A DNA stretch of 23,959 nucleotides from Bacillota bacterium (GTDB taxonomy: Bacteria > Bacillota > Clostridia > Acetivibrionales > DSM-1351), in NCBI GenBank assembly GCA_023436485.1, contig JAEZIU010000223.1, positions 1 to 23,959 of the forward strand. Reading direction: 5' to 3'. Numbering within the stretch: position 1 is the first letter of the stretch; the number at the start of each line of letters is the position of its first letter. Positions 23,084-23,959 of the stretch are shown here, piece after piece. The position numbers were made by a program, and so were the translations under genes. The notes beneath the pieces were generated by a model, which was not told the origin of the DNA, ran no database searches, and saw nothing but the letters and a program-made list of their open reading frames with translations.

Positions 23084-23833
23084 TTACTGATTATAATTTG
23101 CATACATTTCCGCAACTACACACAGATAATAGGATGGCCCAATTTGCTGACTTTCAAGCATATTTCTATGGAAGTCATCCTCCAGAAAGAACCTTGTTTG
23201 AGCAGCTAAAGATTTAGCATCAGTATTATGTCCATGATTATTTAGAAATACAATATGGTCTTTTAATACCTCTTGCAGTCTATTATCATTTGCCTTCCAG
23301 CCGTTTTTCAAAGCATCTGATATGCTAATAATAAACTTTTGTGCTTCTGCAGCTTCTTCATTTAAGTTATCAACTTGAGTTTCCTTTACTTCCGGCAATT
23401 CGTATCCGTAATTGTCTTCAAGGTATTTACTCTGTTCTGAAAGTGCATTTCCCCATTCATCTTTATTAAGGCCGTTAAACATCGCAGATTTATCCATAAT
23501 TACTCCTCTCTTGGCAAGGATAATCGAATCTCCAATAGTCTTTAGTAAACAATCCAATCGCTGCTTGCGCGCATTTAGCAGTTCCCGCTGTTCAGTCAAG
23601 CACACTAATCGACTCGGTTCATCCTCAAGTGCTTTTTTTATATTATTAAGTGAAAAATCAAGCTCACGGTAGAATAATATCTGCTGTAAACGCTCAAGTT
23701 CCTTTTCCCCATAGAGACGGTAGCCGGCATCTGTTATATCACAGGGTTTTAATAAACCAATTTTATGATAGTGATGGAGTGTTTTTATAGTAACTCCTGC
23801 AATTTCAGCAACTTCTTTAACCGTGTAAAGCAT
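23084..23833 (-). CDS. MerR-family regulator with TipAS-like ligand domain
   Basis: A 249-aa regulator. Residues 1-70 are the MerR winged helix (YTVKEVAEIAGVTIKTLHHYHKIGLL, GYRLYGEKEL), followed by a coiled linker to about 110. The C-terminal half (about 115-249) has the TipAS look: MFNGLNKDEWGNALSEQSKYL and a late helical FFLEDDFHRNMLES. TipAL-type proteins bind thiopeptide or other cyclic antibiotics and switch on their own promoter. The start is ATG at 23833 with GAGGTG upstream. Its promoter has the 19-bp spacer typical of MerR control. Its targets probably include itself; the neighbouring Tet-like operon has an ordinary 17-bp promoter. Confidence 0.92.
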   Translation of the reverse strand: MLYTVKEVAEIAGVTIKTLHHYHKIGLLKPCDITDAGYRLYGEKELERLQQILFYRELDFSLNNIKKALEDEPSRLVCLTEQRELLNARKQRLDCLLKTIGDSIILAKRGVIMDKSAMFNGLNKDEWGNALSEQSKYLEDNYGYELPEVKETQVDNLNEEAAEAQKFIISISDALKNGWKANDNRLQEVLKDHIVFLNNHGHNTDAKSLAAQTRFFLEDDFHRNMLESQQIGPSYYLCVVAEMYANYNQ

Positions 23834-23853
23834 AATTGTTCACCTCGTGAATT

Positions 23854-23884
23854 ATCATAAGCCCTCCTCCAAGGTAAGAGTCAA
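23854..23884 (-). promoter_or_regulatory. MerR-type promoter with 19-bp spacer
   Basis: TTGACT (23884-23879) and TATGAT (23859-23854) are exactly 19 bases apart on the minus strand, about 20 bases before the MerR-family start. Overlong 19-bp spacers holding the operator are the hallmark of promoters that MerR proteins activate by twisting the DNA. The spacer holds an imperfect dyad around CCTTGG. Autoregulation is likely. Confidence 0.78.
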
Positions 23885-23959
23885 CTATTTTAATGATAAT
23901 TTTTCTAATTCCTTTATTATCAATGACTTTGAAATATACATAGCTTTTATCATCTTATT

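Noticed and set aside
1..23959. CRISPR arrays, insertion sequences, tRNA or rRNA genes, riboswitches
   Set aside because: I saw no regularly spaced repeats, transposase motifs, terminal inverted repeats, cloverleaf-like segments or known riboswitch cores; all gene-free gaps are under 300 bases.

Overview
The window is AT-rich, low-GC Gram-positive (clostridial) DNA. Ribosome binding sites are strong GGAGG types, and several genes start with TTG or GTG. The type I dockerin on the SGNH hydrolase at 2212-3105 has two repeats with Ala-Ile/Ala-Leu recognition pairs and a C-terminus of the KKYLLGMV...LP kind. This points to a mesophilic cellulosome-producing clostridium of the Ruminiclostridium (Clostridium) cellulolyticum/papyrosolvens/josui group. 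That placement is inference. Every gene is on the minus strand except one at 17059-17781.

Layout, read 5'->3' on the minus strand from the right end. (1) 23833-23084 is a MerR/TipA-like regulator with its own 19-bp-spacer promoter and a terminator. (2) 22833-17888 is a four-gene operon: a Tet(M)/EF-G-like GTPase fused to a Rae1/YacP-like NYN ribonuclease, a tRNA-dihydrouridine synthase (4-nt overlap), a small proteasome-like (Ntn-fold) candidate, and a nitroreductase. (3) 17781-17059 (plus strand) resembles ferredoxin-dependent bilin reductases. It diverges from (4) 16781-14202, two tandem paralogous FAD-dependent reductases of the geranylgeranyl-reductase type, closed by a terminator.

(5) 14073-4087 is a complete sialic acid/amino sugar regulon in two transcription units. 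Unit A is nagA-nagB-nanK-yhcH(nanQ)-gntR, ending in a strong terminator. Unit B is nanE-SBP-permease-permease-nanA-SGNH esterase. Both promoters have the same layout: a TAGACA -35, a 17-bp spacer and a TATAAT -10. Each has a GTxTAxAC palindrome over the -35 and one or two further copies about 20 bp upstream, which are probable operators of the internal HutC-type GntR regulator. Together the genes take up Neu5Ac (or a related N-acyl sugar), split it to ManNAc and pyruvate, phosphorylate and epimerise ManNAc to GlcNAc-6-P, and deacetylate and deaminate that to fructose-6-P. No ABC ATPase is encoded, so a shared MsmK-like ATPase elsewhere is expected.

(6) 3881-2212 holds a TetR regulator and the dockerin-bearing SGNH hydrolase. 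(7) 2111-1 holds a GNAT acetyltransferase and an agr-type quorum-sensing locus: agrB, then a gap where agrD would be expected but no convincing agrD is readable, then the start of an AgrC-like membrane sensor that runs off the left edge.

The least ordinary items are the bilin-reductase-like protein beside two FAD reductases in an anaerobic heterotroph, the ribosome-GTPase/A-site-nuclease fusion with its operon partners, the two-promoter operator set of the sialate regulon, and the agr locus without a clear agrD.
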